The notes below the pieces were generated by a model. It was not told where the DNA came from. It made no database searches and saw nothing but the letters and a program-made list of their open reading frames with translations. The translations under genes were made by a program, and so were the position numbers. Below are positions 61,252 through 64,000 of a DNA stretch of 64,000 bases, one piece after another. Position 1 is the stretch's first letter. Every line of letters begins with the position of its first letter. This DNA comes from Bacteroidota bacterium (lineage in GTDB: Bacteria > Bacteroidota > Bacteroidia > AKYH767-A > 2013-40CM-41-45), in NCBI GenBank assembly GCA_016711505.1, contig JADJSV010000001.1, positions 496,001 to 560,000 of the forward strand. The letters run 5' to 3'.

Positions 61252-63618
61252 ATGAAAAACTTTTTTGTACTTATTACCTGCTTACTATTGTTATCAAGCC
61301 GGCTTTCGGCGCAAAAAAATTTTACTATCAGTGGATATGTAAAAGAAGAATCAACCGGAGAATCTCTTTTAGGTGCTAACGTATTTGTCAAAGAAACCCG
61401 AAAAGGTACAGTGACCAATCAGTATGGATTTTTCTCACTAACAATTCCTGAAGGGAATTACACTTTAGTCTTTTCATACATCGGTTTTGTAACTCAGGAA
61501 TTTCCGATTTCCCTGACTGAAGATCTCAGAAAAAGTGCCAGCCTTTCTTCAAATGCAATCGAAACAAAGGAAGTCATTATTACCGGTGAAAAACAAGATC
61601 GTAATGTGCAAAGTACGGAAATGGGTCGTGAGAAAATTGAAATGGAAAAGATCAAAACCCTGCCTGCATTTATGGGTGAAGTCGACATTCTCAAAACCAT
61701 TCAACTTTTACCCGGAGTTTCTTCAGCCGGTGAAGGCAATAGCGGATTCTACGTCCGCGGCGGTGGTCCGGATCAGAATCTGATCTTGCTTGATGAAGCG
61801 AATGTATATAATGCAGCACATCTCTTTGGCTTCTTTTCTGTCTTCAATTCTGATGCAGTTCAGAATATTACACTGACAAAAGGAAATATGCCGGCGAACT
61901 ATGGCGGCCGGTTGTCGTCCGTACTCGATATTCAGATGAAAGAAGGTAATAACAAACGATTCGGAGCTCAGGGCGGAATTGGATTTGTTTCATCACGACT
62001 TACAATTGAAGGGCCTATTAAAAAAGATACTTCTTCGTTCATTATCTCTGCAAGAAGAACATTTCTTGATCTTTTGCTTGGTCCGCCATTCGTAAGTAAA
62101 GAGTCAGAGATCAGTGGAAATAAATATTATTTCTATGATCTGAATGCCAAAGTAAATTACAGATTAAGCGACAAAGACCGGTTATTCATCAGTGGTTACT
62201 TCGGTCGTGATGTATTTAAATTCAAAAGTCCTGATTCAGATTTCAGTCTGAGTATTCCCTGGGGAAATGCGACTGCTACCGCCCGCTGGAATCACTTATT
62301 TTCAAATAAATTGTTCCTGAATACTTCTCTCATTTATACAAGCTACGATTTTCAATTTGAAGGTGGACAAGAACAATTCAGTTTCAAATTGTTTTCCGGT
62401 ATTACCGACTACAATGTAAAGACCGATTTTACCTGGGTACCTAGTCCGAAACATAATATCAAGTTCGGTGCAAACTATATTTATCATGTATTTGTTCCAA
62501 GTAATGCAAGCGCACGTTCAGGTGATGTTAATTTTAATTTAGGTGATATTGTAAGACAATATGCTCACGACGGCGCAGTTTATTTTAATGATGAATTTGA
62601 GTTGAATGCGAAGTGGCTTTTTAATGGCGGACTAAGACTTACAATGTTTCAACAAGTTGGTCCATTCGACCGGTTCATCAATGATCCCATTACTAATTTG
62701 CCTACTGATACCATTCACTATGATGCCGGTGAAGACGTAAAAACATATGCCAATGTTGAACCCCGTTTTGCTGTGCGTTATGCAGTGAATGAAAGTTCAT
62801 CGGTCAAAGCATCGTACTCCCAGAATTATCAGTACATCCATCTGGCATCATTATCGGGAATTTCATTACCGACAGATACATGGGTGCCATCATCAGACAG
62901 AGTGAAACCACAATTCGGTACACAATATGCTTTGGGCTATTTCAAGAACTTCAAGAATAATACCTATGAAACCTCGCTTGAAGTTTATTATAAAACGATG
63001 GAAAACCAGATTGAATACGAAGAAGGATTTTTACCCGAAAATCAGGTCAACGGAAATCTGGATAACTTCTTCGTGTTTGGAAAAGGATGGAGTTATGGTG
63101 CTGAACTTTTCCTGAAGAAATCGAAAGGTAAATTCAGTGGCTGGATCGGTTATACTCTTGCATGGACAAAAAGAGAATTCGCTGATCTGAATCTGGGCAG
63201 AGAATTTTATCCGAAGTACGATCGCCGTCACGATGTTTCTGTTGTTATGACATTCGAAGCAAGTAAAAAAGTTACGATTGGCGCTACATGGGTTTATGCA
63301 ACAGGAAATCTGAACACATTTCCCGAAAGATTGTATGTGTTGAGCAATGGGGATATTGTTGAAGATTATGGCGGACAAAGAAATAATTACCGCATCGCAC
63401 CTTATCATCGTGCTGATATCAGTGTAACCTTGAAAGGAAAAGAACATAAACGTTTTGAATCAAGCTGGAACTTTAGTGTATTCAATGTTTACAATCGATA
63501 CAATCCTTATATCATTTACTTCGACAACAAAGTTGAGAACGGCGTGGTAACTATTCAGGCAAAACAGATTTCCCTCTTCCCTATTATTCCAAGTGTTACT
63601 TACAATTTTAAATTCTGA
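61252..63618 (+). CDS. TonB-dependent receptor with carboxypeptidase-like regulatory domain
   Basis: 788 residues. Signal peptide (to about 21, ending RLSAQ), a carboxypeptidase-regulatory-like beta-sandwich (about 23-108, with GESLLGANVFVKETRKG), a plug domain (about 115-235) with GNSGFYVRGGGPDQNLILLD and NYGGRLSSVLDIQMKEGN, then a barrel to the end (closing VTYNFKF with a terminal Phe as expected for outer-membrane insertion). It is followed 2 bp later by a DUF4249 lipoprotein gene, a pairing seen often in Bacteroidota and probably one transport unit. The ligand is unknown. Confidence 0.93.
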   Translation: MKNFFVLITCLLLLSSRLSAQKNFTISGYVKEESTGESLLGANVFVKETRKGTVTNQYGFFSLTIPEGNYTLVFSYIGFVTQEFPISLTEDLRKSASLSSNAIETKEVIITGEKQDRNVQSTEMGREKIEMEKIKTLPAFMGEVDILKTIQLLPGVSSAGEGNSGFYVRGGGPDQNLILLDEANVYNAAHLFGFFSVFNSDAVQNITLTKGNMPANYGGRLSSVLDIQMKEGNNKRFGAQGGIGFVSSRLTIEGPIKKDTSSFIISARRTFLDLLLGPPFVSKESEISGNKYYFYDLNAKVNYRLSDKDRLFISGYFGRDVFKFKSPDSDFSLSIPWGNATATARWNHLFSNKLFLNTSLIYTSYDFQFEGGQEQFSFKLFSGITDYNVKTDFTWVPSPKHNIKFGANYIYHVFVPSNASARSGDVNFNLGDIVRQYAHDGAVYFNDEFELNAKWLFNGGLRLTMFQQVGPFDRFINDPITNLPTDTIHYDAGEDVKTYANVEPRFAVRYAVNESSSVKASYSQNYQYIHLASLSGISLPTDTWVPSSDRVKPQFGTQYALGYFKNFKNNTYETSLEVYYKTMENQIEYEEGFLPENQVNGNLDNFFVFGKGWSYGAELFLKKSKGKFSGWIGYTLAWTKREFADLNLGREFYPKYDRRHDVSVVMTFEASKKVTIGATWVYATGNLNTFPERLYVLSNGDIVEDYGGQRNNYRIAPYHRADISVTLKGKEHKRFESSWNFSVFNVYNRYNPYIIYFDNKVENGVVTIQAKQISLFPIIPSVTYNFKF

Positions 63619-63620
63619 TC

Positions 63621-64000
63621 ATGAAAAAAAGAACAATATTATCACTGTCAATATTCACTCTTGTGATTTCTGTATTCTATTCATGTGAAAAGAATGTTAC
63701 AGTTGACATTCCTGAAACGGAAGAAAAAATAGTTGTAGAAGGGTATATTGAAACCGGAACGCCACCTTTTGTCCTACTTACAAAATCGCTTCCGTTTTTC
63801 GGAGAGATCAACGTTAATAATCTTATTCAAGGAAGTATTCAAGGTGCAACTGTAATCATTGATAATGGAACAATTACTGATACCATGATTCAGATTCCCG
63901 GGTTCGGAATTTATACTTCGCCGGCAATGATTGGAGAAACAGGTAAAACATATAAACTAACAGTACTGGCAGAAGGAAAAACACTTACTTCGGAAACAAA
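63621..64000 (+). CDS. DUF4249 family lipoprotein (3' partial)
   Basis: First 126 residues of a gene cut by the window edge. Lipoprotein signal MKKRTILSLSIFTLVISVFY with Cys at residue 22 (YSCEKN), then VDIPETEEKIVVEGYIETG and the beta-rich start typical of DUF4249 proteins, followed by IGETGKTYKLTVLAEGKTL. It begins 2 bp after the TonB receptor stop, so the two are translated from one message. The family is thought to be the surface partner of its neighbouring receptor; binding specificity is unknown. Confidence 0.85.
   Translation, partial: MKKRTILSLSIFTLVISVFYSCEKNVTVDIPETEEKIVVEGYIETGTPPFVLLTKSLPFFGEINVNNLIQGSIQGATVIIDNGTITDTMIQIPGFGIYTSPAMIGETGKTYKLTVLAEGKTLTSET

Overview
The window looks like a chromosomal segment of an uncultured, AT-rich member of the Bacteroidota. 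The evidence is: many secreted proteins ending in type IX secretion (T9SS) C-terminal sorting domains, two TonB-dependent receptors with carboxypeptidase-like N-terminal domains (one followed by a DUF4249 lipoprotein), SprB repeats, a MutS2 without Smr domain, and several TAnnTTTG promoter boxes of the Bacteroidota type. No phage, integrase, transposase or CRISPR array is visible.

Layout. (1) 1-2.5 kb: 3' part of a PAS-rich sensory protein whose receiver remnant has lost its phospho-acceptor Asp. (2) 2.7-28.5 kb: two tandem giant cell-surface genes on the minus strand. The first (2,902 aa) carries an array of exactly 30 units of 198 bp (66 aa). The second spans 16.5 kb and combines Ig-like, parallel beta-helix, SprB and PKD-like modules; it is broken by clusters of small indels. 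Both end in closely related PKD-like regions plus a T9SS sorting domain. (3) 28.5-30 kb: a gene-poor stretch ending in tRNA-Lys. (4) 30-38 kb: GNAT, YqgE/AlgH, a secreted endonuclease/phosphatase-fold protein, an S41 peptidase, a TonB receptor and a C-terminally truncated BaiN-like flavoprotein. (5) 38-46 kb: mutS2, MoxR ATPase, and an envelope-folding cluster (SurA-like, lipoprotein, PpiC-like). (6) 46-55 kb: T9SS cargo proteins around guaB. (7) 55-61 kb: an M16 protease pair, a VWA-like membrane protein, a small membrane protein and rnpB. (8) 61-64 kb: TonB receptor plus DUF4249.

Two signals are not explained by the gene list. First, many intergenic gaps hold long imperfect palindromes whose arms are built from short repeated words, with a different word in each gap (AGTTATT; TTCAAAG; ACAGGTTT; a 158-bp duplicated hairpin with a compensatory base-pair change; CGCAGAA; GGAGAAAAA; GCGGATT). 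Second, at least three ordinary genes (guaB, the S41 peptidase, a T9SS type B protein) are each broken by one missing base in a homopolymer, and the giant gene has several similar lesions. This suggests residual sequencing error rather than gene decay and should temper any claim of pseudogenes here.

Functionally the segment is mostly envelope biology: surface adhesin-like proteins exported by T9SS, periplasmic folding and proteolysis, and TonB-dependent uptake, mixed with housekeeping genes (guaB, rnpB, tRNA-Lys, mutS2).
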